Origin: Sphingopyxis sp. BSN-002
GTDB taxonomy: Bacteria > Pseudomonadota > Alphaproteobacteria > Sphingomonadales > Sphingomonadaceae
Length of the DNA: 64,000 nt
Reading direction: 5' to 3'
Assembly (NCBI RefSeq): GCF_022024275.1
Contig: NZ_CP091804.1
Span: 3,242,501 to 3,306,500, forward strand
In this document: piece by piece, positions 33,705-42,264 of the stretch
Layout of the letters: each line of letters begins with the position of its first letter
How positions within the stretch are numbered: the stretch's first letter is position 1
Made by a program: the position numbers and the translations under genes
The notes under the pieces: generated by a model
Told to the model about the DNA's origin: nothing
Database searches by the model: none
What the model saw: only the letters and a program-made list of their open reading frames with translations

Positions 33705-34487
33705 ATGGTTTTGGCAACGCAGCGATTTGATATGCCGGCTCTTTTCGGTCCGAGTCCGGTGCCTGACCGCAGCCTCATACCTTTCGCAGAGGTCGTATCG
33801 ATCGGTTTCGAGACTAGCGTCGCGGCGGCGGAGCGGCTGCTGCCGCGCTTCTTTCGCGCCGCGGGGCAGCCGGTCGTCACCGTTACCCGCATCGATTACA
33901 GCGACGTGGATTATCTGGGCGGCCGCGGATATCGCGAGATCGTCGTGTCGGTGAGCGCGCTGCATGGCGATGACGAGCGCCCGTCGGGCTTTGCTCCCGT
34001 GATGTGGGTGACCGAGCCGGGCGCGCTGATCAGCGGCCGCGAGTTCATGGGCTTCGCGAAATTGCCCGCGGCGATGGATGCGATCGAACGGAGCGACGAT
34101 AGCCGTCGCTTCCGGGCGTCCGAATATGACGCGGTGCTGATGGAGGGCGAGGTCTCGGGCTTGCGTCCGCTGTCCGCCGACGCCCTGGTGCGGGTGAACC
34201 AGAGCGCGGCGGAGGTGCGAACCTTCGGCTGGAAACTGATCCCCGGTGACGCGGCCGAACCCGACGTCGATCACCCGATGATGAATGTGATGCGCTGGCA
34301 CTACGAACGCGCCTGGTCCGGGGACGGCGATATTCGCTTTCATCGCCCCGGTTTCCGAGACGCGCCGCTGTCGGCGCGGGTTGTCGACGTGCTGGCCGAC
34401 ATACCCGTGATCGCACGGCGCCGGGCCTTCGTTGCCGAGGGACGCGCCGAAATCGATCGCTCGGCGACGCGGCGCCTTCATGGCTGA
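33705..34487 (+). CDS. Acetoacetate decarboxylase-like protein
   Basis: A 260-residue protein of the acetoacetate decarboxylase superfamily, which uses a Schiff-base lysine to decarboxylate 3-oxoacids or do related aldol/retro-aldol chemistry. The core 'WVTEPGALISGREFMGFAKL' carries the equivalent lysine, K119, in the G-F-x-K context, and an upstream segment 'DYLGGRGYREIVVSV' resembles the strand bearing the conserved acidic residue. The second lysine of clostridial decarboxylase (G-F-P-K-K) is Leu here. GAAGGGAG precedes the ATG. It overlaps the CoA-ligase gene by 8 bp, so the product or substrate is probably an acid or CoA ester in the same pathway. Confidence 0.85.
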   Translation: MVLATQRFDMPALFGPSPVPDRSLIPFAEVVSIGFETSVAAAERLLPRFFRAAGQPVVTVTRIDYSDVDYLGGRGYREIVVSVSALHGDDERPSGFAPVMWVTEPGALISGREFMGFAKLPAAMDAIERSDDSRRFRASEYDAVLMEGEVSGLRPLSADALVRVNQSAAEVRTFGWKLIPGDAAEPDVDHPMMNVMRWHYERAWSGDGDIRFHRPGFRDAPLSARVVDVLADIPVIARRRAFVAEGRAEIDRSATRRLHG

Positions 34488-36141
34488 CCGCCGCTATCGC
34501 GAGGACGCCGGTGGCTGGCGAACGCGCTGGAATCCCGACCGCGCCGACCGCGCCGTTCGCGACGGCGACTGGACCAATCGAACGATCGCCGATTTCGCTA
34601 CCGAGCGGGTGGCCGCCAACCCGGAGCGAGTCCTGTTGATCGACGGCGAGCACCGGCTCTCCTGCGGCGATCTCCATGATCGTGCGCAAAGGCTTGCCGG
34701 CTATTTCGATGCTATCGGGCTGAAACCGGGCGAGGTCGTTTCGTTTCAGCTGCCCAACTGGTGGGAATGTTCGGTCATCAACCTTGCGGCGGCAATGACG
34801 GGCGTGGTCGTGAACCCGATCGTCCCGATCAACCGCGACGCCGAAGTGACCTTCATGCTGCGCGAGTCGCGGAGCCGGCTGATGTTCGTGCCCGGGACTT
34901 TTCGTGGCTTCGACTATGCCGCGATGATGGCGCGGATCGCGCCCGATCTTGATGGTGCGCCCGAGGTGATCACCGTTCGCAGCGCGGCGGAAGGATTGCG
35001 GAGCTTCGACGAGATACTCGCCGGGGCGCCTTTGACGACAGCCCGGAAGGTCGATCCCGACGCGGTTAAATTGCTGATGTACACTTCGGGTACGACGGGC
35101 CGGCCAAAGGGGGTGCTGCATTCGCACAACAGCATCGGCGCAGATTCGGTCAAGATGGCCGCGGCGATGGGTCTGGGCATCGGCGACAGTATCTTCTCGC
35201 CATCACCGGTCACCCATGTCAGCGGTTTTCTGTGGGCCCTGAACGCGCCGTGGATCATCGATGTCCCCGCCGTGATCGTCGATATCTGGGAACCCGAACG
35301 TGCGCTGGATCTGGTGACCGCGCACCGCTGTACCTTCATGCTGGGCGCCACGCCCTTTCTGCAGGACTTCCTCGCCGTCGCGCGCGCGCGCCGTGAAACG
35401 GTGCCGTCGCTCCGCTACTTCCTGTGCGGCGGCGCATCTGTCCCGCCCGAATTGATCTACGACGCGGCGCGGCAGTTTCCGAATTGCATCCCGTTCCGGA
35501 CTTTCGGCGCGACCGAAGCGCCGACGATGACCGCCGGCCCGGCATCCCGCGACGATATGCGGCTGGCGGCCGAAACCGACGGGCGCCTTCTCCGTTGCGA
35601 GGTCAAGATCGTCGATATCGCGACCGGCATGCCGCTCGAAGCGGGCGAGGAGGGCGAGATACTGGTGCGCGAGCCCAGCATGGCGCTCGGCTATGCGCGG
35701 CTGGAAGACAATGAGGATGCCTATGACGGGGAAGGCTATTTCCGGATGGGCGACCTCGGCCGTCTCGTCGACGGTGATCACATCGTCTGTACCGGCCGCA
35801 AGAAGGATCTGATCATCCGCGCGGGCGAGAATATCAGCGCGCGCGAAATCGAGGATGTGCTGTTTTCCTCACCGCTGATCGCGGAAGTCGCGGTCGTTTC
35901 GATGCCGAGCAAGCGGACCGGCGAGGCCATCTGCGCTTTCATCGTTCCGGCCGCCGGTGCGTCGGTCGGCCTGGCCGATGTGACGGCGATGGTGGGCGCG
36001 GCGGGATTGGCCCGCCAGAAAACGCCTGAGCATCTGATGCTCGTCGACGATCTCCCGAAAACGCCCTCGGGCAAAGTCCGCAAGGACCAGCTCCGGCGTA
36101 TCGCGGCAGGCGAAGTGCTCGAGAAGGAAAAGGCGATATGA
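34480..36141 (+). CDS. AMP-forming acyl-CoA synthetase (CoA ligase)
   Basis: A 553-residue ANL-superfamily enzyme that activates a carboxylic acid with ATP and CoA. It has the P-loop-like A3 motif 'YTSGTTGRPKG', the A5 region 'FRTFGATEAPTMTAG', the A7 motif 'YFRMGDLGRLVDG', the hinge 'GRKKDLIIRAGENIS', and the catalytic lysine in 'KTPSGKVRKDQ'. Overall it resembles cyclohexanecarboxylate/steroid side-chain type ligases. It starts at the ATG at 34480, overlapping the decarboxylase-like gene, and its end overlaps the first acyl-CoA dehydrogenase (ATGA). The acid is unknown. Confidence 0.93.
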   Translation: MADRRYREDAGGWRTRWNPDRADRAVRDGDWTNRTIADFATERVAANPERVLLIDGEHRLSCGDLHDRAQRLAGYFDAIGLKPGEVVSFQLPNWWECSVINLAAAMTGVVVNPIVPINRDAEVTFMLRESRSRLMFVPGTFRGFDYAAMMARIAPDLDGAPEVITVRSAAEGLRSFDEILAGAPLTTARKVDPDAVKLLMYTSGTTGRPKGVLHSHNSIGADSVKMAAAMGLGIGDSIFSPSPVTHVSGFLWALNAPWIIDVPAVIVDIWEPERALDLVTAHRCTFMLGATPFLQDFLAVARARRETVPSLRYFLCGGASVPPELIYDAARQFPNCIPFRTFGATEAPTMTAGPASRDDMRLAAETDGRLLRCEVKIVDIATGMPLEAGEEGEILVREPSMALGYARLEDNEDAYDGEGYFRMGDLGRLVDGDHIVCTGRKKDLIIRAGENISAREIEDVLFSSPLIAEVAVVSMPSKRTGEAICAFIVPAAGASVGLADVTAMVGAAGLARQKTPEHLMLVDDLPKTPSGKVRKDQLRRIAAGEVLEKEKAI

Positions 36142-37322
36142 AGCTGGCATTTTCGGCCGAGGATGAGGCGTTCCGTGCCGAAGTCCGGTCCTTTCTCGCC
36201 GCCGAGCTGCCGCCCGGGCTGGCGCGGCGCGAAGCGGCGGGCTTTCACAACAAACGCGACACGGTCCATCCGTGGCAGCAGCGGCTTTACGCAAGGGGTT
36301 GGGCAGCGCCGAACTGGCCGGCGGAATTCGGCGGGGCGGGCTGGTCGCCGATCCAGCGCTATATCTTCGAACTCGAATGCGGCCTCGCCAACGCTCCCGA
36401 ATACAGCCTGATCGCAATGTCGATGGCCGGTCCCGTGCTGTGCCGGTTCGGTAGCCCGGAGCTCCAGCACGAGTTTCTGGAGCCGATGCTGAAGGGCGAC
36501 TGCTGGTTCTGTCAGGGATTTTCGGAGCCGCAGGCCGGATCGGATCTCGCCAGCCTGCGCACGCGTGCGGTGCGCGACGGCGACGAATATGTGATCACCG
36601 GGCAGAAGATATGGACGACCGACGCCCATATGGCGGACTATATGATCTGCCTGGCGCGAACCGATGCGGAAGTGAAGCCGCAGGCCGGGCTGTCGATGAT
36701 CATCATGCCGATGGATGCGCCGGGCGTGACGGTGCGTCCGATCGATACGATCGACGGCGATGCGCATGTCAACGAGGTCTTCATCGAAGATGTTCGCGTC
36801 CCGGTCCATTATCTGATCGGCGAGCCAAACAGCGGCTGGACACAGGCCAAATATCTGCTCGGACATGAGCGGACGCACAATGCCTATCTGGGCATGCTGC
36901 GGCGGTATCTGGCACGCATTCCGGCGTTGATCGACGACGAGTTGTGTCGCGGCTTGCCCGCCGCCGAAGCGGGCGAATACCGGCGCCGTCATGCACGGCT
37001 CGCGATCGATGTGGATGCGCTCGAATGGTCGGTGCTGCGCGTGCTGGCCGGGGAGGAGGGGCCTGCGCTGGGCGCGGCGGCGTCGGCGATCTCGATCCGC
37101 GGGGCAGCGTATCTGCTGCGCGCCACCGACCTCGAAATGGCGATCCTCGGACCGCAGGTCGTGCCGCGGTTCGCCCCCGACGACGGAACCCCGCTCGTCG
37201 CCGGAGCGCCGCCGGCGGCCGCGGGGCGCACCACCCAATATCTCTATTGGTGGGCCGCCACGATCTTCGGCGGCTCCGACGAGATTCAGCGCAACATCAT
37301 CTGGAGCACGCTGTTCCGATGA
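36138..37322 (+). CDS. Acyl-CoA dehydrogenase, first of a pair
   Basis: A 394-residue FAD enzyme that introduces a 2,3 double bond into an acyl-CoA. Recognisable parts are 'WAAPNWPAEFGGAGWSPIQR' (FadE17-like N-domain), 'CQGFSEPQAGSDLASLRTRA' (substrate/FAD site), 'VITGQKIWTTDAHMADYMIC', and the C-terminal 'IFGGSDEIQRNIIWSTLF' that binds the FAD of the partner subunit. It overlaps the CoA-ligase gene by 4 bp and is followed 34 bp later by a second, more divergent dehydrogenase. Such adjacent pairs often form alpha2beta2 enzymes for ring or branched acyl-CoAs, as in steroid catabolism. Confidence 0.93.
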   Translation: MKLAFSAEDEAFRAEVRSFLAAELPPGLARREAAGFHNKRDTVHPWQQRLYARGWAAPNWPAEFGGAGWSPIQRYIFELECGLANAPEYSLIAMSMAGPVLCRFGSPELQHEFLEPMLKGDCWFCQGFSEPQAGSDLASLRTRAVRDGDEYVITGQKIWTTDAHMADYMICLARTDAEVKPQAGLSMIIMPMDAPGVTVRPIDTIDGDAHVNEVFIEDVRVPVHYLIGEPNSGWTQAKYLLGHERTHNAYLGMLRRYLARIPALIDDELCRGLPAAEAGEYRRRHARLAIDVDALEWSVLRVLAGEEGPALGAAASAISIRGAAYLLRATDLEMAILGPQVVPRFAPDDGTPLVAGAPPAAAGRTTQYLYWWAATIFGGSDEIQRNIIWSTLFR

Positions 37323-37356
37323 TTTGCCGGCTGCAGGACACAGAAAGGTTGAGCGA

Positions 37357-38454
37357 GTGGATTTTGCCCTGAGTCCGGAACAGGACATGCTGCGCGACGG
37401 TGCGCGGCGCTATCTCGCGGATGATTTCGCGGCGCGGCGGCGCGGCGACGGTGCCGCTGGTGGTACGGGTTGGCGAGGCTATGCCGATCTCGGCTGGCTC
37501 GCGTTGCTCGCGCCCGAAGATGCCGGGGGACTGGGCGGCGATATCGAGGATGTGCTGATCCTCGCCGAGGAAATGGGCCGGGCCCTGTCACTCCAACCCT
37601 ATATCGCCTCGGCCGTCCTTGCGACCGGGCTGGTCGATCTGGTCGCCGCGGGGCAGCAGCGCCTCGATCTTCTGGGTGCGATGGCAAGCGGCGAACGACG
37701 CTTTGCACCGGCGCTGTACGAACCCGGCCGTCGCTACAGGCTGGAGCCCGAAGTCCGCGCTGTAACGTCAGGCGCCGGGTACCGGTTGTCCGGCGCCAAA
37801 AGCTTGGTCGCGGGCGCAGCGGGTGCGGACGGCCTGCTCGTGACGGCGTTGCTGGGCGACGGTGCTGTGGGCCTGTTTTTGGCGACGATGGAGAATGCCG
37901 CTATCTTCCCGACACGCTATGCGACGATCGACGACGGCAATGCCGCCGACGTCCGTTTCGAGCAGGTCGAGCTTGGTCCCGATGCCTTGCTGGGCATCAC
38001 GACCGTCGATGCGGTCGAAGACGTGCTCGACGAAGCGCGGCTCGCGCTTTGCGCCGATACGCTGGGAGCGCTCGAGCGGGCGGTCGAGATCACCGCCGAC
38101 TATCTGAAGACGCGCACCCAGTTCGGCCAGCCGCTCGCGAACTTCCAGGCGCTGCAGCACGGCGTCGTCGAAATGTATATCGACGCCGATTCGATCCGTT
38201 CCAGCCTGTATAACGCCATCGCCGTCTTCGATCGTGGCGGACGCGAAGACCGGCGACGCGCGGTGTCGAGTTGCTGGGTCAAGACCTTCGACGCGGCGAA
38301 AGGGATCGCCGGCATGGCGGTGCATCTGCATGGCGGCATCGGGATGACGACCGAATATCCGGTCGGTCATTATCTGCGGCGGGTGATGGTGTCCGAGCGC
38401 AGCTTCGGCGATGTCGAGCATCACCTTGCGCGCTATATGGAACTGGCCGGCTAG
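37357..38454 (+). CDS. Acyl-CoA dehydrogenase, second (divergent) subunit
   Basis: A 365-residue acyl-CoA dehydrogenase homologue starting from a GTG after AAAGG. It shows the N-domain ('LSPEQDMLRDGARRYLADDF'), 'YADLGWLALLAPEDAGGLGG', and the C-domain ('YLKTRTQFGQPLANFQALQH' and 'HLHGGIGMTTEYPVGHYLRR'). It is shorter than normal and lacks the 'GGSxEIQRN' signature, typical of the non-catalytic or half-site partner in heteromeric acyl-CoA dehydrogenases. It is translated in the same operon as the first dehydrogenase and ends with a 4-bp overlap against the convergent crotonase gene. A longer frame upstream is inside the first gene. Confidence 0.9.
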   Translation: MDFALSPEQDMLRDGARRYLADDFAARRRGDGAAGGTGWRGYADLGWLALLAPEDAGGLGGDIEDVLILAEEMGRALSLQPYIASAVLATGLVDLVAAGQQRLDLLGAMASGERRFAPALYEPGRRYRLEPEVRAVTSGAGYRLSGAKSLVAGAAGADGLLVTALLGDGAVGLFLATMENAAIFPTRYATIDDGNAADVRFEQVELGPDALLGITTVDAVEDVLDEARLALCADTLGALERAVEITADYLKTRTQFGQPLANFQALQHGVVEMYIDADSIRSSLYNAIAVFDRGGREDRRRAVSSCWVKTFDAAKGIAGMAVHLHGGIGMTTEYPVGHYLRRVMVSERSFGDVEHHLARYMELAG

Positions 38455-39251
38455 TCGCCCTTGAACACCGGTGTGCGCTTCTCGATGAAGGCGAGCACCG
38501 CTTCATGGTGGTCGTTCGATGCCATCGTGTAGGCCTCGAGCCCGGCATGCGCTTCGGCGGTGGCGATCGCCTGGCGGCAAAGCTCCATGTTGATCGACCG
38601 TTTCGTCGCGCGGATCGCCATTGTGGCGCCGCTTGCCAGCCGGTCGGCATAGGCATCGACTTCGGCGTCCAGTGCATCGGCCGCGACGGCCTTGTAAATC
38701 AATCCGATCGCTTGGGCTTCTGGCGCGGTCAGCGGGTCGCCGGTCAGCAGATGATGACGGGCCCGCGCATAGCCGATCAGTTGCGGCCAGATCAGCGCGC
38801 CGCCATCGCCCGCCGACAGGCCGATCCCGACGTGCGGATCGGCGATACGCGCATCGTTCGAAGCGATCACGACATCGCAGAGAAGCGCCAGCGTAGCGCC
38901 CAGTCCCATCGCGTGACCGTTCACCCGCGCGATAACGGGCTTTTCGAGACTCAACAGCGAATGAACGATCGCGGGAGCACGCGAAAGCAGGGCGGTCCGC
39001 AGCGCCTTGTCCTCCGTCGCCCTGAGCAGCCCCGGCAAATCCGCGCCAGCGGAGAAGGCGCGCCCGGCTCCCGTCAGGACAACGACGTCGCACGCCTCGT
39101 CGCGCCCCACGTCGAGAAATACGTACGAGAGCTCGTCGTGCAGCGCCCGGCCCACCGCGTTGAGCGGCGGGCTGTCCATCGTCACGGTCAGGACGCGGCC
39201 ACGGCGGTCAAACCGGATATGCTCGTAGTTTTCGTACATCGTCGTCCTCAT
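38451..39251 (-). CDS. Enoyl-CoA hydratase/isomerase family protein
   Basis: A 266-residue crotonase-fold protein. The oxyanion hole is in 'AFSAGADLPG' and 'VNGHAMGLGATLALLCDVVI'; the normal second glutamate position reads 'IADPHVGIGLSAGDGGALIW', the P-H-V-G-x-G-L-x-A-G-D-G-G pattern of a distinct actinobacterial/sphingomonad subgroup. The exact reaction is therefore uncertain. Its ATG overlaps the stop of the upstream Rieske oxygenase gene (ATGA), so the two are translationally coupled. A second ATG at 39239 is possible but breaks that coupling. Confidence 0.88.
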   Translation of the reverse strand: MRTTMYENYEHIRFDRRGRVLTVTMDSPPLNAVGRALHDELSYVFLDVGRDEACDVVVLTGAGRAFSAGADLPGLLRATEDKALRTALLSRAPAIVHSLLSLEKPVIARVNGHAMGLGATLALLCDVVIASNDARIADPHVGIGLSAGDGGALIWPQLIGYARARHHLLTGDPLTAPEAQAIGLIYKAVAADALDAEVDAYADRLASGATMAIRATKRSINMELCRQAIATAEAHAGLEAYTMASNDHHEAVLAFIEKRTPVFKGD

Positions 39252-40606
39252 CTTTGCCGGGTGACCGGTGGCTTGTCATAGGGATCGCGCAGGAACTGCC
39301 GCAGCACCCTGTGAAAACTCGACACGGACCGCTCCTGCACGGGATTGGTGCGTTCGCCCTTGAAGCCGCGCGATTTGAAGCCCTTCTGGACCTCGGGAAT
39401 ATTTTCGAAATCCTGTCGGAAGATCAGCCCCCAGTCCCCGTCGCGCCAGTCTTCATAATATTCACGTTCGAGCGGTGGCTCCTGACCAGGGCCGTAGCGG
39501 ACGAGCGACCAGATATCGAAGATGCAGCTTTCGGGATCGCGGCCGTTGGGCCGGACGCGATACCAGAGGACACCATCGACGAAGCCGTGGAGGAAGATGG
39601 TGTTGGGAAAGACGTGCCAGTCGAGGCCCGACCGCTCGATATATTCGGGGGTCAGCCCCTCGGGCCATCCCGACCCGTCGGCGGCGGCCGCCTCCATCTG
39701 GAATTCCGCCCATTTGGCGAGTGTCTCGACGGCGCCCGTCTCGGCCGGCACTTCGTCGCGGACCCGCATCGCCGCCGCATAGTTGCGCGGCGTCAACATG
39801 GTGCGCAGGTCTTCCCTGTACTGCTCGGCAAAGGTGACGATATGCTCCTTCATCGGCGGTTCCGGCCGCGCGGGAAGGCGGGGGGACCGGCGGAACGGAA
39901 GCGCGCCTTCGGATTCGAACCATGTCTGCGAATGGCGGCCGAATTCGCCGCTGTTCGAATAATCGTCGGTGAATTCCAGCAATTGCGGGTGCGCCTGCTG
40001 CACATGATAGAATTCGTTGAAAAAGCCGAGGACGGTCTTCCAGTTCGACGGCATCACGACCGTCTTATACCATTGGAATCTCAGCTTTTCGAACTCGAAC
40101 TTCTCGCAATAGTCGGGCATGGGCGACAGGAAGTCGAGCAGCGGCTCGGCGTTCGCGTCCATGTTGATGAAGACGAAGCCGCCCCATGACTGACACTGGA
40201 CTTCGGACAGCTTGATGTCCTCGTCCTTCAGGCAATCGCCCCAGTCACCCTTGTCGATCACCTTGATGTTCCGGCCATCGAGGCCGAAACGCCAGCCGTG
40301 AAAGGGACAGACGAACTGCCGGTTGTTGCCGCAGCCCTCGGTCAGCCTCCGGGCGCGATGCGGGCAGACATTGTGATAGGCTTTGATTTCGGTTTCGCTG
40401 GCGCGGATGACGACGACAGAGTCATCGACGATGTTATAGGTAACATAGTCGCCAACATCCGGTATCTCTTCGGCGCGGCACGCGAGCTGCCAGACGAACG
40501 GCCAGAGCTTGTCCGCTTCGAGGTCGGCGAAGTCCTGTGCGTAATACACCTCTTTGGGAACGAAATCGTCGCGCACTTCGTCGGGCGAATATTTGTCGTT
40601 CGGCAT
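39248..40606 (-). CDS. Rieske non-haem iron oxygenase, alpha subunit
   Basis: A 452-residue aromatic-ring-hydroxylating-dioxygenase-type alpha subunit. The Rieske [2Fe-2S] centre is bound by C81-P-H83 ('NVCPHRARRL') and C100-P-F-H103 ('FVCPFHGW'). The catalytic domain has 'NWKTVLGFFNEFYHVQQAHP', whose H201 and H206 are the iron ligands; the acidic third ligand is likely further on. No beta subunit or reductase is adjacent, though a SnoaL-like protein lies 11.5 kb away. Family substrates include aromatics, sterols and cyclic terpenoids. It starts at the ATG at 40606; a motif site lies 81 nt upstream. Confidence 0.93.
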   Translation of the reverse strand: MPNDKYSPDEVRDDFVPKEVYYAQDFADLEADKLWPFVWQLACRAEEIPDVGDYVTYNIVDDSVVVIRASETEIKAYHNVCPHRARRLTEGCGNNRQFVCPFHGWRFGLDGRNIKVIDKGDWGDCLKDEDIKLSEVQCQSWGGFVFINMDANAEPLLDFLSPMPDYCEKFEFEKLRFQWYKTVVMPSNWKTVLGFFNEFYHVQQAHPQLLEFTDDYSNSGEFGRHSQTWFESEGALPFRRSPRLPARPEPPMKEHIVTFAEQYREDLRTMLTPRNYAAAMRVRDEVPAETGAVETLAKWAEFQMEAAAADGSGWPEGLTPEYIERSGLDWHVFPNTIFLHGFVDGVLWYRVRPNGRDPESCIFDIWSLVRYGPGQEPPLEREYYEDWRDGDWGLIFRQDFENIPEVQKGFKSRGFKGERTNPVQERSVSSFHRVLRQFLRDPYDKPPVTRQR

Positions 40607-40687
40607 CGGCGTTCGGGCTCCGGCATGCCGCGCGATTGCGCGACTATTTCCATGGTGCGCCGAGACTAAAATGCACCGTTCGGAACC

Positions 40688-40708
40688 GTCTTGATATGCA
40701 GCGACAAA
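40688..40708 (-). promoter_or_regulatory. Shared 21-bp motif, site 3 (Rieske oxygenase promoter)
   Basis: On the minus strand this reads TTTGTCG-CTGCAT-ATCAAGAC, preceded by GGGAT as in site 1. It ends 81 nt before the Rieske ATG, almost the same distance as site 1 to its gene (83 nt). Confidence 0.65.
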
Positions 40709-40996
40709 ATCCCACCATCGGGCGACACGCGGCGAGGTCTTAATGAAAAGCCTGCTGCCGGCGCTGCGGAAGGCGTCCCCGAATGTCTGCCAGCGTTGAA
40801 ATCCGTTCAAGAGCCGCCAGCCTGCCACTGGCCACAGCTTTCAAGCATAAAATCAGGACGGACTTTTCCGGCGGTGATTGCCGAAAGCTATAATTTCAGA
40901 TGATAATTCGCCGGATAGCCTCGATCAGCCACGCGCGCTTTCACGATCTGCGACGATCAATGGCGACCGGATTGTAGCGGTAAGGGATTCGATGCT

Positions 40997-41032
40997 GATC
41001 AGGGGCGGGGCCTTGGCGCCGCGCCCCTGATC
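40997..41032. terminator. Hairpin downstream of the DUF3617 gene
   Basis: The arms GATCAGGGGCG and CGCCCCTGATC are fully complementary over 11 bp, with further partial pairing inside. It begins 22 bp after the stop of the minus-strand gene ending at 41054. No U-run follows, so it may be a stem that protects mRNA ends or a factor-assisted terminator. Confidence 0.55.
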
Positions 41033-41053
41033 AACTCGTTCTTTCGAAGAAGC

Positions 41054-41563
41054 TTAGCTTTTGCAGGGCCCGATATTGGTGCTGGTCACCTGCATCTCCA
41101 TTTCCATGTCGCCGCCGCCCATTGGCGACTTGCCCTTCGAGGTCACGAGAACATCGGTCTTCTTTCCGCCAAGGGTTCCCGCAAGGGCCAGTTCGACCTT
41201 CTGCGCGCCTTGCGTGCACGTGCCCGCAACATCGATCTTGCCGTCGCCGATCTGGTTCTTGTTCCAGGTGCAGGCCTCGCCATAGCCCTTCGACAGGGCA
41301 CCGGCGATATCTTCCTTGTCGGCCTGTTCTTGCGTGAGGCACTGTTCGGTGCCGCCGGCGGCCGCGAGCTGCTTCGACATCTGGTCCTTCACATTATCGG
41401 GGACGCCCGGCATCTCGAACTTGACCAGCTTGATGTCGGTCTTCCAGTTGCCGGCTTCGCGCTTCACCGTCCCGGCCGGCGCAGCCGCCGTATCGTCGCT
41501 CTTGCCGCAGCCGCTCAATGCCAGCACCGCTCCGATCGCAGCGACCGTCAAAAACTTCTTCAT
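41054..41563 (-). CDS. DUF3617-type lipoprotein
   Basis: A 169-residue small envelope protein. It starts MKKFLTVAAIGAVLALSGCG with a lipobox (L-S-G-C), so it is lipid-anchored. The remainder matches the DUF3617 pattern: 'REAGNWKTDIKLVKFEMPG', a conserved cysteine pair around 'EQCLTQEQADKED' and 'CTWNKNQIGDGKIDVAGTC', and the final 'MEMQVTSTNIGPCKS'. The function of this family is not known. It is a monocistronic gene with its own hairpin downstream. GAAGGA lies upstream of the ATG. Confidence 0.85.
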   Translation of the reverse strand: MKKFLTVAAIGAVLALSGCGKSDDTAAAPAGTVKREAGNWKTDIKLVKFEMPGVPDNVKDQMSKQLAAAGGTEQCLTQEQADKEDIAGALSKGYGEACTWNKNQIGDGKIDVAGTCTQGAQKVELALAGTLGGKKTDVLVTSKGKSPMGGGDMEMEMQVTSTNIGPCKS

Positions 41564-42264
41564 GCTTCGATATTCCTTCGATTGTTGCTCTTGGGTCCCC
41601 CGAGAGATCGCAATCGCTTCACGCCCCAAGCGAGTGCGAGCGCGCATGTATCAAGATTTCAATGGGATGCACGTCCAAAGTTAGAAACCTACCTATCGTC
41701 GGCGTCCGCCGCCGGCCAAGCCCTCTGTCCCGACGCATCTCGCTCGAGCCGTGAGGGGCGCGATGAATCTCCCGCTATGTCTTTGCGAGAATGTTCAGCG
41801 GCAGAAATGCTGCAAGGAGCCGGCTCGACAAGGAACCGGAACCGCTGGCAGCGACGATCCTCTTCGACTCGGGAGAGATGCTACGGTCGATCGAAGGAGG
41901 ACTGGATGATGATGCCAGGAAGCGCGTGAGCTTCGTCCACGAATCCGGAGCAGCGCGTGAGCCCGGCGTGGCGGACCCTTGTCTCCTCCTCTCGACCAAT
42001 AGCCAAAAGATGCTCGTCCACGACCGACGCCAAGGCGCATGGCGCTCGCCCTGCGCTCCGAAGAAGACAGGTAGATTTCTGGCGAAAGATCCCGCTGCTG
42101 CGGTTTCGTATGGCATCGGGCCTGCTGGCCGCGACGGCCATCGGGCCGAGCGTCACGGAGGCAGGGTGCAAATATGTGAAAGTATGCGCAAGTGTTTAGT
42201 AAACCAGTAATTTACCAACAATTCCTATGCTGGATGTCTAAGGGACCAAAGAAAGACATCCTCT
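41564..42264. other. 701-bp region without a supported gene, upstream of the adhesin
   Basis: Several overlapping frames of 80-140 codons exist on both strands (for example 41791-42210 plus and 41775-42116 minus), but none has a recognisable domain, good ribosome site or clear coding character. The last 70 bp hold an AT-rich tract with the inverted repeat GTAAA-N7-TTTAC (42199-42215) that probably belongs to the adhesin promoter. Confidence 0.55.

Larger units (their letters stand above)
40607..41053. other. Gene-free region between Rieske operon and DUF3617 gene
   Basis: 447 bp with no convincing gene. It holds the Rieske promoter with motif site 3 (40688-40708) and, next to the end of the DUF3617 gene, a strong hairpin at 40997-41032. 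The middle (40740-40990) shows nothing I can interpret. Confidence 0.7.

Noticed and set aside
41791..42210. 139-codon plus-strand frame upstream of the adhesin
   Set aside because: No ribosome site, recognisable domain or coding bias stands out, and competing frames overlap it on the other strand.
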